From Ilyobacter polytropus DSM 2926 (GTDB lineage: Bacteria > Fusobacteriota > Fusobacteriia > Fusobacteriales > Fusobacteriaceae): 64,000 nucleotides of DNA. The DNA is taken from NCBI RefSeq assembly GCF_000165505.1, contig NC_014632.1, forward strand, positions 186,001 to 250,000. Direction: 5' to 3'. The notes under the pieces were generated by a model that worked only from the letters and a program-made list of their open reading frames with translations, was not told where the DNA came from and ran no database searches. The first letter of the stretch is position 1. The number at the start of each line of letters is the position of its first letter. The position numbers and the translations under genes are program-made. Positions 38,301-47,369 of this stretch are shown here, piece after piece.

Positions 38301-38450
38301 ATGGAAAAAATCAAGTGTCCGCATTGTGGGAATCTATCAGGTGAGGTAGATTATGAAAGAGTTACAAAACATTTCGTTTGTAATGAATGTAGTTCTATGT
38401 TTCATACGATTCAGGAAAATGGGAAAATAAAAGTAGAACTAGAAGTATAA
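38301..38450 (+). CDS. 49-residue zinc-ribbon protein of unknown function
   Basis: A small gene with a ribosome site GGAGGGG 4 bases before ATG and its own promoter and terminator. Two zinc knuckles are clear: CPHC (residues 6-9) and CNEC (28-31), spaced by 18 residues, making one complete zinc ribbon. The rest is acidic (ENGKIKVELEV at the end). Such ribbons bind nucleic acid or protein. No family name is recognised and no partner is adjacent. The tidy independent transcription unit argues it is real. Confidence 0.75.
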   Translation: MEKIKCPHCGNLSGEVDYERVTKHFVCNECSSMFHTIQENGKIKVELEV

Positions 38451-38475
38451 GCCGGCATATGCCGGCTTATTTTAT
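38449..38475 (+). terminator. Terminator after the zinc-ribbon gene
   Basis: Perfect palindrome AAGCCGGCATATGCCGGCTT (38449-38468), starting in the stop codon, then ATTTTATTT. Confidence 0.85.
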
Positions 38476-38511
38476 TTCTCATAAGTATCAAAGACAATAG
38501 GGTAAAAAAAG

Positions 38512-38540
38512 TCGAAAAAAATAATTAATTATGTTAAAAT
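38512..38540 (+). promoter_or_regulatory. Extended -10 promoter of lepB
   Basis: TCGAAA (38512-38517), 17 bases, TAAAAT (38535-38540), with TG one base upstream of the -10, compensating for the weak -35. Confidence 0.55.
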
Positions 38541-38571
38541 GGTAAAGTAAAATACTGAAAGAGGTGCATAA

Positions 38572-39492
38572 ATGGAAAAAGAAAAAATAGTAATTAATGG
38601 AATTTTTTACCTATTTTTAACAACGTGTTTTCTTTTATTATGGATAAAAGAAAAGGAAGTGGTTGAACTCATTAAAGAGTATAGGGGAGCTTTCTCTCAA
38701 AAGGTAATTTCTATATTCAATATAGAGAGCCCCACAACTCAAAAGGGGGTAAAAAAGACTGTTAATTTTGTAGAAACAATAGGGTCTGCACTTATATTGG
38801 TTCTGATAATTCAAAAGTTTTATCTGGGAAATTTTCTTGTTCCAACGGGGTCAATGATACCCACAATTATGCCAAAAGACAGAATATTCGGAAACATGGT
38901 GGTTTATAGTTTTAAACAACCTAAAAGGGAAGATATAATCGTTTTTAGAGAACCAGTGGAAAATAAAGTATTATACACAAAGAGAGTCATGGGACTTCCA
39001 GGGGAAGAAGTAAAAATAGAGTTTGGACACCTCTACATAAATAACAAAAGAATAGATAGCAGAGAGTATTCTAATCTTGGATTTATACAGTATGACACTT
39101 GGACTATTCCCAAAAAAGGAGATACTGTAGAAATTGTTCCTGGAGCTGATTATACCTCTGAAATAAAAAGCGAGGATATAGAAGAAATTCAAGAATTTTT
39201 ACTTGAAAAGCCTGGGCAGTTAAAAGAAATACTTCCAGATGTTGATTTTTATGTAAATGGGAAAAAAACCGGAATGATTTTGGATTATATACATGATAAG
39301 GATATGCTAGATGATATTTTAGAAGGAAAAACTGTAAAAACTCAAATTGATGAAAATTATTATATGGTTTTAGGAGACAACACAGATGGAAGTTATGACT
39401 CTAGAATGTGGGGGTTTGTCGCTGAGAATAGAATAAAAGGAAAGGCATTTGTAAGATTCTGGCCGTTAAACAGGATGGGATTGGTCAAATAA
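38572..39492 (+). CDS. lepB: Signal peptidase I
   Basis: Removes signal peptides from exported proteins at the inner membrane. The 306-residue product has a first membrane segment (about 8-25), a second near 68-82, then the catalytic serine in PTGSMIPTI (S94) and the lysine in YTKRVMGLPGE (K137). The C-terminal box is YYMVLGDNTDGSYDSRMWG. Between the lysine and that box lies a long, acidic inserted segment of about 100 residues, larger than in short Gram-positive enzymes. ATG follows AGAGGTG. rimI follows 9 bases later. Confidence 0.95.
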   Translation: MEKEKIVINGIFYLFLTTCFLLLWIKEKEVVELIKEYRGAFSQKVISIFNIESPTTQKGVKKTVNFVETIGSALILVLIIQKFYLGNFLVPTGSMIPTIMPKDRIFGNMVVYSFKQPKREDIIVFREPVENKVLYTKRVMGLPGEEVKIEFGHLYINNKRIDSREYSNLGFIQYDTWTIPKKGDTVEIVPGADYTSEIKSEDIEEIQEFLLEKPGQLKEILPDVDFYVNGKKTGMILDYIHDKDMLDDILEGKTVKTQIDENYYMVLGDNTDGSYDSRMWGFVAENRIKGKAFVRFWPLNRMGLVK

Positions 39493-39501
39493 GGGGATAA
39501 G

Positions 39502-39933
39502 ATGCAAATAATTCAAGGTATGGATACAGACAATATAGAGGAACTTTACCAGTTGGAGAAAAAATACTTTCCTGGAAATTACTATAGCAGGGATTCTTTA
39601 TTTAAGATGCTTGAAAATAGCAGGTATTATTTTTGGGGAGTCTGGAAAAAGGAAAGATTAATAGGATATGTTATCCTTTTAGATAGTATCGATATTTTCG
39701 AGATAATCAAAATAGCTGTAAACACAAGTTGTAGGAACCAAGGTATAGGGGAGAAAATGCTAAGAACTATATTACAAAATGTTGAAAAAAATATACATCT
39801 AGAAGTCAGAGAAAGTAATCTGGCAGCTATAAAATTATATGAAAAAATGGGATTTAAAAATCTCTTTAAAAGGAAAGATTACTACGGTGATACAGGGGAA
39901 GATGCTTTGGTAATGGCACTAAGTAAACAATGA
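39502..39933 (+). CDS. rimI: GNAT acetyltransferase, probably RimI
   Basis: A 143-residue GNAT protein, most like RimI, which acetylates the N-terminus of ribosomal protein S18. The acetyl-CoA loop is seen as CRNQGIGEKMLR (about residues 76-87), followed by the RimI-like LEVRESNLAAIKLYEKMGF and a C-terminal KDYYGDTGEDALVMAL. The assignment rests on this last region. Another GNAT target cannot be excluded. It lies 9 bases after lepB. Confidence 0.82.
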   Translation: MQIIQGMDTDNIEELYQLEKKYFPGNYYSRDSLFKMLENSRYYFWGVWKKERLIGYVILLDSIDIFEIIKIAVNTSCRNQGIGEKMLRTILQNVEKNIHLEVRESNLAAIKLYEKMGFKNLFKRKDYYGDTGEDALVMALSKQ

Positions 39934-39996
39934 TCAAAATACCTATATTAACTGGGTCATTTAAAAAATAAATTATTTATGAAAGGGTGGAAAAAA

Positions 39997-41430
39997 TTGG
40001 AAAATAATGTTTATTCAAATCCATTGGTTGAAAGGTACGGATCAAAAGAGATGCTGGAGAATTTTTCTCCTGATAAAAAGTTTTCAACATGGAGAAAGCT
40101 TTGGATAGCTCTTGCAGAAGCTGAAAAAGACTTGGGTCTTAACATCACAGAGGAACAACTAGAAGAGATGAGAGCAAATGTAAATAACATCGATTACGAA
40201 CTTGCAAAGGCAAAAGAGCGTGAGTTCAGACACGACGTAATGGCTCATGTACATACATTTGGTACAGCGGCTCCTAAAGCTATGCCTATAATTCACTTGG
40301 GGGCTACAAGTGCTTATGTAGGAGACAACACAGATCTTATTCAAATCAAAGACGGACTTGAAATTCTAAAATCAAAGATGGTAAATGTAATTGACTCAAT
40401 GGCTAAATTCTCTATTGAGTATAAGGATCTTCCAACACTTGGATTTACACACTTTCAACCAGCTCAGCTTACTACAGTCGGGAAAAGATCAACCTTGTGG
40501 CTTCAGAGTCTGCTACTTGACTTTGAAGAGCTTGAATTTAGAGCGGAAACTCTTAGATTCAGAGGTGTAAAAGGTACAACTGGAACTCAGGCAAGTTATT
40601 TAGAACTGTTTAATGGTGAATTTGAAAAAGTTAAGAAATTAGATGAAATAGTGGCAGAAAAAATGGGATTCAGTAAAAGTTTCCTAGTAACTGGTCAGAC
40701 ATACGACAGAAAAGTGGACTCAGAGATTCTGAATCTGCTTTCAAATATAGCTCAGTCAGCACATAAATTTACCAACGATCTAAGACTTTTACAGCACCTC
40801 AAAGAGATAGAGGAGCCATTTGAAAAAAGTCAAATAGGATCTTCTGCAATGGCCTATAAAAGAAATCCAATGAGAAGTGAAAGAATTTCTTCCCTTGCTA
40901 AATTTGTGGTTGCAATGCAACAGAGTACTGCTATGACTGCTGCTACACAGTGGTTTGAAAGAACTCTAGACGACTCAGCAAACAAAAGACTTTCTATACC
41001 TCAGGCTTTCCTAGCAATAGATTCAATACTTCTTATCTGGCAAAACATAATGGATGGTCTTGTGGTATATCCTAAGATGATAGAGAAGCGTATCATGTCA
41101 GAACTTCCGTTTATGGCAACTGAATATATAATAATGGAAGGTGTAAAAAGTGGAGGAGACAGACAGGAGCTTCACGAAAGAATAAGAGTCCACTCAATGG
41201 AAGCAGCAAAAACTGTGAAACTAGAGGGAAAAGAAAACGATCTTATAGAAAGAATTATAAAAGATGACTATTTTAATATAGACAAGGAAAGATTATTAGA
41301 AATTTTAGATCCTAAAAATTTTGTTGGATTCTCTTCTGAGCAAACTTTAGAGTTTATTGAAAAAGATGTAAATCCTATTATAAAAAAATACGAGGCAATG
41401 ATCGGAATCGAAGCGGAGTTAAGAGTTTAG
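39997..41430 (+). CDS. purB: Adenylosuccinate lyase
   Basis: Cleaves SAICAR and adenylosuccinate in purine synthesis. With the TTG start at 39997 the product is 477 residues, and the ribosome site AAAGGGTGG lies 6 bases upstream. The ATG 18 bases earlier overlaps that site and has none of its own. Key motifs are the start of the fumarase fold, HLGATSAYVGDNTD, FTHFQPAQLTTVGKR with the catalytic histidine, and the signature SSAMAYKRNPMRSE (near residue 283) in the catalytic serine loop. The stop shares one base with the next gene. Confidence 0.95.
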   Translation: MENNVYSNPLVERYGSKEMLENFSPDKKFSTWRKLWIALAEAEKDLGLNITEEQLEEMRANVNNIDYELAKAKEREFRHDVMAHVHTFGTAAPKAMPIIHLGATSAYVGDNTDLIQIKDGLEILKSKMVNVIDSMAKFSIEYKDLPTLGFTHFQPAQLTTVGKRSTLWLQSLLLDFEELEFRAETLRFRGVKGTTGTQASYLELFNGEFEKVKKLDEIVAEKMGFSKSFLVTGQTYDRKVDSEILNLLSNIAQSAHKFTNDLRLLQHLKEIEEPFEKSQIGSSAMAYKRNPMRSERISSLAKFVVAMQQSTAMTAATQWFERTLDDSANKRLSIPQAFLAIDSILLIWQNIMDGLVVYPKMIEKRIMSELPFMATEYIIMEGVKSGGDRQELHERIRVHSMEAAKTVKLEGKENDLIERIIKDDYFNIDKERLLEILDPKNFVGFSSEQTLEFIEKDVNPIIKKYEAMIGIEAELRV

Positions 41431-41945
41431 TGTTAAAAAATAAAAGAGAGGGCTATCTGATTGCATTGGTTTTGATAGCTCTTTACTTTTCTCTTCTTGA
41501 GAATCTAATACCGAAACCATTTCCTTGGATGAAGATAGGATTAGCAAATCTTGCTACAATCATAGCTCTAGAAAAGTTTGATAAAAAGATGGCATTTGAA
41601 GTGGTAGGACTCAGGATAATAATACAAGGGCTGATGCTCGGAACCCTTTTTACTCCAGGTTTTTTTGTAAGCCTGACAGCAGGAACTGCAAGTACCGTAG
41701 TAATGGTATTTTTATATAATTTTAGAAAAAATCTTAGTTTGATGGCAATAAGTTCTTTTTCAGCTGTGGTGCATAATATAACACAGCTTTTTGTAGTTTA
41801 CTTTTTAATGTTTAGAAATATAGATGTTTATACTAAATCCATACTTAGTTTTGTACTACTTTTTCTGGCTCTTGGGTGGCTTTCCGGTATGGTAACGGGA
41901 TACCTGGGAGAGAGATTAAATTTGAGAAGGAGGATAAGAAATTGA
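41430..41945 (+). CDS. Gx transporter family / heptaprenyl diphosphate synthase component I-like membrane protein
   Basis: A 171-residue integral membrane protein with about five hydrophobic segments. The N-terminal PFPWMKIGLANLATIIAL and LGTLFTPGFFVSL are typical of the Gx transporter family, which annotations also call heptaprenyl diphosphate synthase component I. The fold is of the ECF-substrate-component kind and the substrate is unknown. The GTG start overlaps the purB TAG by one base, and the end overlaps glmM by 4 bases, so the three are translationally coupled. An apbE gene, often paired with such proteins, is elsewhere in the window. Confidence 0.8.
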   Translation: MLKNKREGYLIALVLIALYFSLLENLIPKPFPWMKIGLANLATIIALEKFDKKMAFEVVGLRIIIQGLMLGTLFTPGFFVSLTAGTASTVVMVFLYNFRKNLSLMAISSFSAVVHNITQLFVVYFLMFRNIDVYTKSILSFVLLFLALGWLSGMVTGYLGERLNLRRRIRN

Positions 41946-43297
41946 GAAAATATTTTGGAACTGACGGGATAAGAGGCGAAGCCAATAAGGAACTAACCGT
42001 TGATATAGCTTTGAGACTGGGATACGCCATAGGGCATTATCTTAGAAAAAAAAATCCAAATAAAAAATTAAAGGTTATAATGGGAACTGATACAAGAATT
42101 TCAGGATATATGCTGAGATCTGCTCTTTTTGCAGGTATGACCTCTATGGGGGTAGATATAGATTTTGTAGGAGTAATACCTACTCCAGGTGTCTCTTATC
42201 TAACCAGAAAACTCTCTGCTGATGCAGGTATAATGATATCAGCATCACATAATCCGGCAAAAGACAACGGTATAAAGATTTTTGCCTCTAACGGGTATAA
42301 ACTTCCTGACGAAGTAGAACTTGAATTAGAAAATCTTATGGATAGATTCGAAGAGATAAGTAAAGAGTGCATGCCTGGAGACAAGGTAGGGAAATTTAAG
42401 TATGCAGACAATGAGTATTATTTATACAGAGACTATATGATATCCACTGTAAAGGGAGATTTTTCAGGGATGAAAATAATCCTAGATACTGCAAACGGAG
42501 CTGCCTACCGAATTGCAAGACAAGTATTTCTGGCTCTAGGTGCTGAGATAGTTGTAATAAATGACGCTCCAAACGGGACAAATATAAATGTGAAATGTGG
42601 TTCTACACATCCTGAGATACTTGCTAAAGTTGTAACAGGCTATGAAGCTGATCTTGGTCTTGCTTATGACGGAGATGCAGATAGACTTATGGCAGTAGAC
42701 AAGAACGGGAATGTCATCGACGGTGATAAAATAATAGCGATCCTTGCCAAGGAAATGAAAAGTAAAGGAGAGCTCAATGATAACAGGGTCGTAACAACTG
42801 TTATGAGTAACATGGGATTTGAAAACTATCTGGATAAAAATGGAATTGGTCTCATAAGAGCCAATGTAGGGGACAGGTATGTACTGGAAAAAATGAAAGT
42901 AAATGGGTTAAATATAGGGGGAGAACAATCTGGTCACATAATTTTATTAGATTATAATACAACTGGAGATGGTGTGCTTACCTCTCTTAAATTAGTAGAA
43001 GCTCTGAGAGATAGTGAAAAAAGTCTAGATGAACACGTGGTTGATATTCGTGACTGGCCCCAGGTACTGATAAACATAAAAGTATCAAATGATAAAAAGA
43101 ACCTTTGGAATAAGAATAAAAAAATTATGGATATTATTCAGAAAAAAGAAGAAGAAATGTCCGGAATGGGACGTGTACTGGTTAGAACATCTGGGACTGA
43201 GCCGATAGTGAGAGTGATGGTAGAAGGTAAAAATCAAGAGATGGTAGACTCTGTAGCTATAGAAATTTCTGAGGTAGTAAAAAAGGAACTTTCTTAA
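41942..43297 (+). CDS. glmM: Phosphoglucosamine mutase
   Basis: Converts glucosamine-6-phosphate to glucosamine-1-phosphate for peptidoglycan and lipopolysaccharide. The 451-residue product starts at TTG (41942) after AAGGAGG, giving MRKYFGTDGIRGEAN, the exact family start. The phosphorylated serine is S102 in MISASHNPAKDNG. The metal loop is DLGLAYDGDADRLMAVD, and the sugar loops include GGEQSGHI. The C-terminal phosphate site is RVLVRTSGTEPIVRVMVE. It overlaps the preceding gene by 4 bases. No clear terminator follows. Confidence 0.96.
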   Translation: MRKYFGTDGIRGEANKELTVDIALRLGYAIGHYLRKKNPNKKLKVIMGTDTRISGYMLRSALFAGMTSMGVDIDFVGVIPTPGVSYLTRKLSADAGIMISASHNPAKDNGIKIFASNGYKLPDEVELELENLMDRFEEISKECMPGDKVGKFKYADNEYYLYRDYMISTVKGDFSGMKIILDTANGAAYRIARQVFLALGAEIVVINDAPNGTNINVKCGSTHPEILAKVVTGYEADLGLAYDGDADRLMAVDKNGNVIDGDKIIAILAKEMKSKGELNDNRVVTTVMSNMGFENYLDKNGIGLIRANVGDRYVLEKMKVNGLNIGGEQSGHIILLDYNTTGDGVLTSLKLVEALRDSEKSLDEHVVDIRDWPQVLINIKVSNDKKNLWNKNKKIMDIIQKKEEEMSGMGRVLVRTSGTEPIVRVMVEGKNQEMVDSVAIEISEVVKKELS

Positions 43298-43623
43298 AAA
43301 TCTTGAAATTTAATTTAAAATATTATATTCTAAGAGTAATGAAATTAAAATAATCACAAACTATATAAATCTTTTGTAAATATCTATTACATAAAGAATA
43401 CTTAACAAGTACCAAAAGTGTACACTGTCTATAAAATGTGGTTAAAAATTCTAAAAAAGTTTTTTTTGTTTCAAAAAAAAACAAAAAAATAAAAAAAATA
43501 AAAAAAATAATGCAAAAAAAAAAAAATGAGCTATGATGTATTATGTCACTGTGAAAATTAGTGATTTTTTGTGAAAATCTTATTGATTTTATCAATAATG
43601 TTAATTATATTTAGAGGTGAAAT
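43298..43623 (+). other. Gene-free, A-tract-rich interval before the methyltransferase/atp operon
   Basis: No gene or clear terminator. Bases 43453-43526 hold long A and T runs (A6, T8, A9, A7, A8, A7, A13), expected to be rigid or curved DNA. Downstream, TATTGAT/ATCAATA (43581-43597) is a short inverted repeat. TTGATT-N17-TATATT (43583-43611) is a possible promoter, though it would leave a very short leader before the ATG at 43624. Confidence 0.6.
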
Positions 43624-44337
43624 ATGTACCAGGAATTTGCAAAAGTTTATGACAAGTTTATGGAGTTAGCTGATTATGACGAATGGCATGACTTTGTATC
43701 CTATGTTATAGAAGGAAATAATCCCGGTGGAAAGACCTTGCTAGACCTGGGATGTGGAACTGGCGAAGTACTAAAAAGGTTTTTAGAAGAGTATGAGTGT
43801 ACAGGTGTTGACATTTCTGAGGATATGCTTTTGGTTACTAGAGAAAAACTGAACGATTTAGGAAAGGATGTTCCGTTACTGTGTCAAGATATGAAAGAGC
43901 TTAGTCTGGATAAAAAGTACGACATAGTAATATCTTTGTTTGACACTGTGAATCATCTTGTGAGTATAGGGGATTTAGAAAAACTTTTTGAGAGAATAAA
44001 AATTCATTTGAATACCAAGGGGATATACATATTTGATGTTGTAGACAGAAACTTCATGGATGAGATGTTTCCTGATGGATTTTTTATAGACCAACGAGAG
44101 GATATGACAGTGATCTGGGAACATTATTTTGAAGATCAACTAGATTGTATAGAGACAACTTTTTTTGTAGAAGAAAAAGAAGGCCTGTATAAAAAGTACA
44201 GGGAAAAGCACATTAAAAAAATTTATACTCATAAAGAGATACAGGAAGCTGCCGAGAAATCTGGACTTCATGTGGAAAATATCTATGAAGAAAGCAGTCT
44301 TGCTGGGGAGCGTTTTTTTTATGTAATAAAGAAATAG
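43624..44337 (+). CDS. Class I SAM-dependent methyltransferase
   Basis: A 237-residue cytoplasmic methyltransferase of unknown substrate. Motif I is LLDLGCGTGEV (about residues 39-49), the acidic end of strand 2 is GVDISEDML, the adenine-side motif is CQDMKEL, and motif IV region is YDIVISLFDTVNHL. The length and the LFDTVNHL segment match a group found beside F-ATPase or other conserved genes in Firmicutes and Fusobacteria. ATG follows GAGGTG. The next gene begins 28 bases later, so it may be the first gene of the atp transcript. Confidence 0.85.
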   Translation: MYQEFAKVYDKFMELADYDEWHDFVSYVIEGNNPGGKTLLDLGCGTGEVLKRFLEEYECTGVDISEDMLLVTREKLNDLGKDVPLLCQDMKELSLDKKYDIVISLFDTVNHLVSIGDLEKLFERIKIHLNTKGIYIFDVVDRNFMDEMFPDGFFIDQREDMTVIWEHYFEDQLDCIETTFFVEEKEGLYKKYREKHIKKIYTHKEIQEAAEKSGLHVENIYEESSLAGERFFYVIKK

Positions 44338-44365
44338 AAAACCAATTCAAAAGCTGGTGATTTTG

Positions 44366-44578
44366 ATGAAAAATCTTTATAAGGATATAGTTTACTATTT
44401 CTCTTTGCTCGGTTATCTGGGCTTTGTTATGGTTTTCAACATTCTTTTTTTTATAATTATTTATAAGATAATTGAAAAGTATTTTTTTTCAAGTGATTTG
44501 TTGTTTATAACCTTTACCCTTATAGGGATATTCAGTGGTTTTTATAACTCGTATAAGCTGATTATGAAAAAAAAATAA
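44366..44578 (+). CDS. AtpZ-like small membrane protein
   Basis: 70 residues with two membrane helices (about 10-33 and 44-63). The second helix with LIGIFSGFYNSYKLI fits the AtpZ family (ATPase_gene1), small proteins encoded ahead of F-ATPase genes and proposed to move Mg2+ or Ca2+ or to help assembly. The ATG at 44366 is preferred over a GTG 9 bases earlier; GGTGA lies upstream. It is followed by atpI, as expected. Confidence 0.7.
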   Translation: MKNLYKDIVYYFSLLGYLGFVMVFNILFFIIIYKIIEKYFFSSDLLFITFTLIGIFSGFYNSYKLIMKKK

Positions 44579-44610
44579 AGAGAAAAAATACTTAAATTTA
44601 TGGTGGTTTG

Positions 44611-44994
44611 ATGAATCAAGAGATAAAAAAAGTTCTTAAAAATTCAATTATCACAACGATAATTGTCCTTATCTATGGAATTTTGATAAGAAGTCCAATT
44701 ATATATATTGGAATGTTTGGGGGATGTGTAATTTCCTGTATGGGTTTTTACAGTATCTGCCTAGAGGCAGAGGCAGCTGTGAGAAATAATAATCCATTTA
44801 AAGTAACAGTTACAGGATATCTAAAAAGATATTTGATATACGGTATTTATTTGGGTCTACTTATAAAATTTTTAGGTATTCCCACTTTTTTAGGCGGGGC
44901 TATAGGTCTACTGAACATAAAGTTTAACATTGCACTTATGGCTATTTTAACCGTTATAAAAAAAATACAAAGCAGGTTAAAAAAATTAAAATAA
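44611..44994 (+). CDS. atpI: ATP synthase protein I
   Basis: A 127-residue membrane protein with about four hydrophobic segments, placed directly ahead of atpB. In Na+ F-ATPases of Propionigenium/Ilyobacter, AtpI is reported to help assemble the c ring. The sequence is poorly conserved, so the call rests mainly on position, size and topology (for example GGAIGLLNIKFNIALMAIL). The ATG at 44611 follows GGTGG. It leads into atpB 29 bases downstream. Confidence 0.78.
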   Translation: MNQEIKKVLKNSIITTIIVLIYGILIRSPIIYIGMFGGCVISCMGFYSICLEAEAAVRNNNPFKVTVTGYLKRYLIYGIYLGLLIKFLGIPTFLGGAIGLLNIKFNIALMAILTVIKKIQSRLKKLK

Positions 44995-45023
44995 TTTTAA
45001 AGAAAGGGGGTCAACGGAGAGTT

Positions 45024-45890
45024 ATGAAAAAATTTGGACCTGTAATACTTGCAGCAATAATAGCAGTTTTTACCTTTGCCATGAAGATGCTTGGAATTGT
45101 TCAGTTTGAAACTCCACCACTGGTAGAAGGGCCAAAGATAATGTTTTATGTGCCACTTCCACAGTCGATGCATGATTTTCCTTTTGCTTTAAAAATGGCA
45201 GAAGGCAGTTATGGATTTCCTGTAACAATAACAATAATCAGTACATGGTGTGTTATGTTATTCCTTATATTAATTTTTAGATGGGCATCGCAAAATCTAG
45301 AAATTATGCCAGGAAAAAAGCAGGCATTTTTTGAAACTGTATATGCATTCTTTGATGCATTGATAGGACAAATGTTAGGTGCTTGGAAGAAAAAATATTT
45401 CACTTATATCTCTACATTATTTTTATTTATACTTATTTCAAATATTGTTTCATTTTTTCCAATTCCAGGATTTTCTTTTGAAGGCGGTCTCTTAAAAATT
45501 GCACCTGCACTAAGGACACCAACTGCAGATCTTAACACAACAGTGGGTCTGGCTTTAATAACCACCTATAGTTTTATGGCTGCTTCATTTAGAGTATCAG
45601 GATTTTTTGGATTTTTTAAAGGTTTGTTTGAACCTATGCCGCTCATGTTTCCCATTAACCTGGCTGGGGAATTTGCAAAGCCGACAAATATTTCAATCAG
45701 ACTTTTTGGAAATATGTTTGCAGGAATGGTAATACTGGGACTACTTTATAAAGCAGCTCCAGCTTTGATACCGGCACCTATGCATCTATATTTCGACTTA
45801 TTTAGTGGTATTGTACAGAGTTTCGTATTTATAATGTTAACAATGGTATATATTCAAGGTTCCATTGGAGACGCGGAGTATGTTGATTAA
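45024..45890 (+). CDS. atpB: F-type ATP synthase subunit a (Na+-translocating)
   Basis: The 288-residue membrane stator that forms the ion path beside the c ring. The essential arginine is R226 in ISIRLFGNMFAG, the same number reported for the Ilyobacter enzyme. Other family blocks are FFPIPGFSF and the C-terminal helix with LFSGIVQSFVFIMLTMVYI. The N-terminus is extended and hydrophobic, as in this lineage. The start ATG follows AAAGGGGG. First of the eight structural genes atpBEFHAGDC. Confidence 0.97.
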   Translation: MKKFGPVILAAIIAVFTFAMKMLGIVQFETPPLVEGPKIMFYVPLPQSMHDFPFALKMAEGSYGFPVTITIISTWCVMLFLILIFRWASQNLEIMPGKKQAFFETVYAFFDALIGQMLGAWKKKYFTYISTLFLFILISNIVSFFPIPGFSFEGGLLKIAPALRTPTADLNTTVGLALITTYSFMAASFRVSGFFGFFKGLFEPMPLMFPINLAGEFAKPTNISIRLFGNMFAGMVILGLLYKAAPALIPAPMHLYFDLFSGIVQSFVFIMLTMVYIQGSIGDAEYVD

Positions 45891-45918
45891 ATTTTTTTAT
45901 TAGAAATATATTTTTTAA

Positions 45919-46203
<285 letters not shown>

Positions 46204-46305
46204 TTTTAGGAAGGTCGCTATCCTGAAAGGGATGCTGCCAAATTTTGACGAGAAAGCTTTGCGATTTATGCATAGAAATCGTTCCACAGAAAGGAGGTAG
46301 ACGAC

Positions 46306-46812
46306 TTGGCAACACAAAATATGCCTGCTGTGTCTATTGACATTAATATGTTTTGGCAGATCATAAACTTTTTGATTTTAATGTTTTTCTTTAAAAAATA
46401 TTTTCAAAAGCCGATCTCCAAGATGTTAGATGCTAGGAAAGAAAAGATAGCTAACGAGTTGAAACAGGCTGAAACAGATAGAAAAATGGCAGCTGAGGCC
46501 AATGAGGAAACCCAAGGGATCCTGAAAGCGGCTAAGGCAGAAGCTAATGAAATTCTTTTGAGGGCTGAAAAGAAAGCTGATGAAAGAAAAGAGACTATTT
46601 TAAAAGAAGCCAATGCTCAAAGAGAAAAGACTATAAAGTCTGCTGAATTAGAAGTCGAAAAAATGAAAAAACAGGCTAGAAAAGAACTTCAATCAGAAGT
46701 TACTGCTTTAGCGGTTAGTCTTGCTGAAAAGATGATTAACGAAAGACTTGATTCTAAATTGGGAGAAAACCTACTCAATGACTTTATTGAAGAGGTAGGC
46801 GAAGACAGATGA
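46306..46812 (+). CDS. atpF: F-type ATP synthase subunit b
   Basis: The 168-residue peripheral stalk. A single N-terminal membrane helix (about 12-30, MFWQIINFLILMFFFKKYF) is followed by a long charged coiled coil rich in A, E and K. It starts at TTG (46306) 7 bases after AAGGAGG. No ATG fits better. The end overlaps atpH by 4 bases (ATGA). Confidence 0.95.
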   Translation: MATQNMPAVSIDINMFWQIINFLILMFFFKKYFQKPISKMLDARKEKIANELKQAETDRKMAAEANEETQGILKAAKAEANEILLRAEKKADERKETILKEANAQREKTIKSAELEVEKMKKQARKELQSEVTALAVSLAEKMINERLDSKLGENLLNDFIEEVGEDR

Positions 46813-47333
46813 TAGAAGCGCAAGTAGGGAAAAGATATGCAGAAGCTATTTATGAAATGTCGGAATCTAATAAAAAAGTAAAAGAACTTTACGAGGAACT
46901 AAACCTTGTGATGGAGCTTTATAAAGGGGATAAGGAGTTTAAAAACCTTGTGGACCATCCTCTTATTAAAGTAGAAGAAAAAAAAGAATTCATAGGTAAA
47001 ATCTTTTCTAAATTTGAGGATTTTAGTCTAAATGTTCTTTTCTATCTTGTAGAAAAGAAAAGACTGTCTTACATAAAATCAATTGTTGCAGAATACCTGA
47101 AAATCTATTATACAAAAAACCAGATAGTAGACGTAGAAGCTATTTTTGCAATTGAACCTAGTGAAGAACAGAAAACTAAGCTTATCAAAAAACTGGAAAA
47201 GAAAACAGAGAAAAAAGTTAACTTGGTAGTTAGCATAGATAAATCCATTATTGCCGGTGGAATCATAAAAATCGGTGATGAAATAATTGACGGAAGCGTT
47301 AGAAGACAGCTTGATACAGTTGCTAACAACTAG
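46809..47333 (+). CDS. atpH: F-type ATP synthase subunit delta
   Basis: The 174-residue cap that joins the b stalk to the alpha/beta head. The N-terminal six-helix domain starts IEAQVGKRYAEAIYEM, and the C-terminal part has IIAGGIIKIGDEIIDGSVRRQL, the family hallmark. Translation is coupled to atpF through a 4-base overlap. Confidence 0.96.
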   Translation: MIEAQVGKRYAEAIYEMSESNKKVKELYEELNLVMELYKGDKEFKNLVDHPLIKVEEKKEFIGKIFSKFEDFSLNVLFYLVEKKRLSYIKSIVAEYLKIYYTKNQIVDVEAIFAIEPSEEQKTKLIKKLEKKTEKKVNLVVSIDKSIIAGGIIKIGDEIIDGSVRRQLDTVANN

Positions 47334-47369
47334 TATCTTGCCAGTTCGAAAGGTAGGAGGTGTAACCGC

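Noticed and set aside
43441-43530. CRISPR-like array
   Set aside because: Only homopolymer runs. There are no repeats with constant spacers here or elsewhere in the window.
43323-43595. Minus-strand frame of 90 codons rich in Phe and Ile
   Set aside because: It is the complement of the A-tract region, low complexity, and has no ribosome site.
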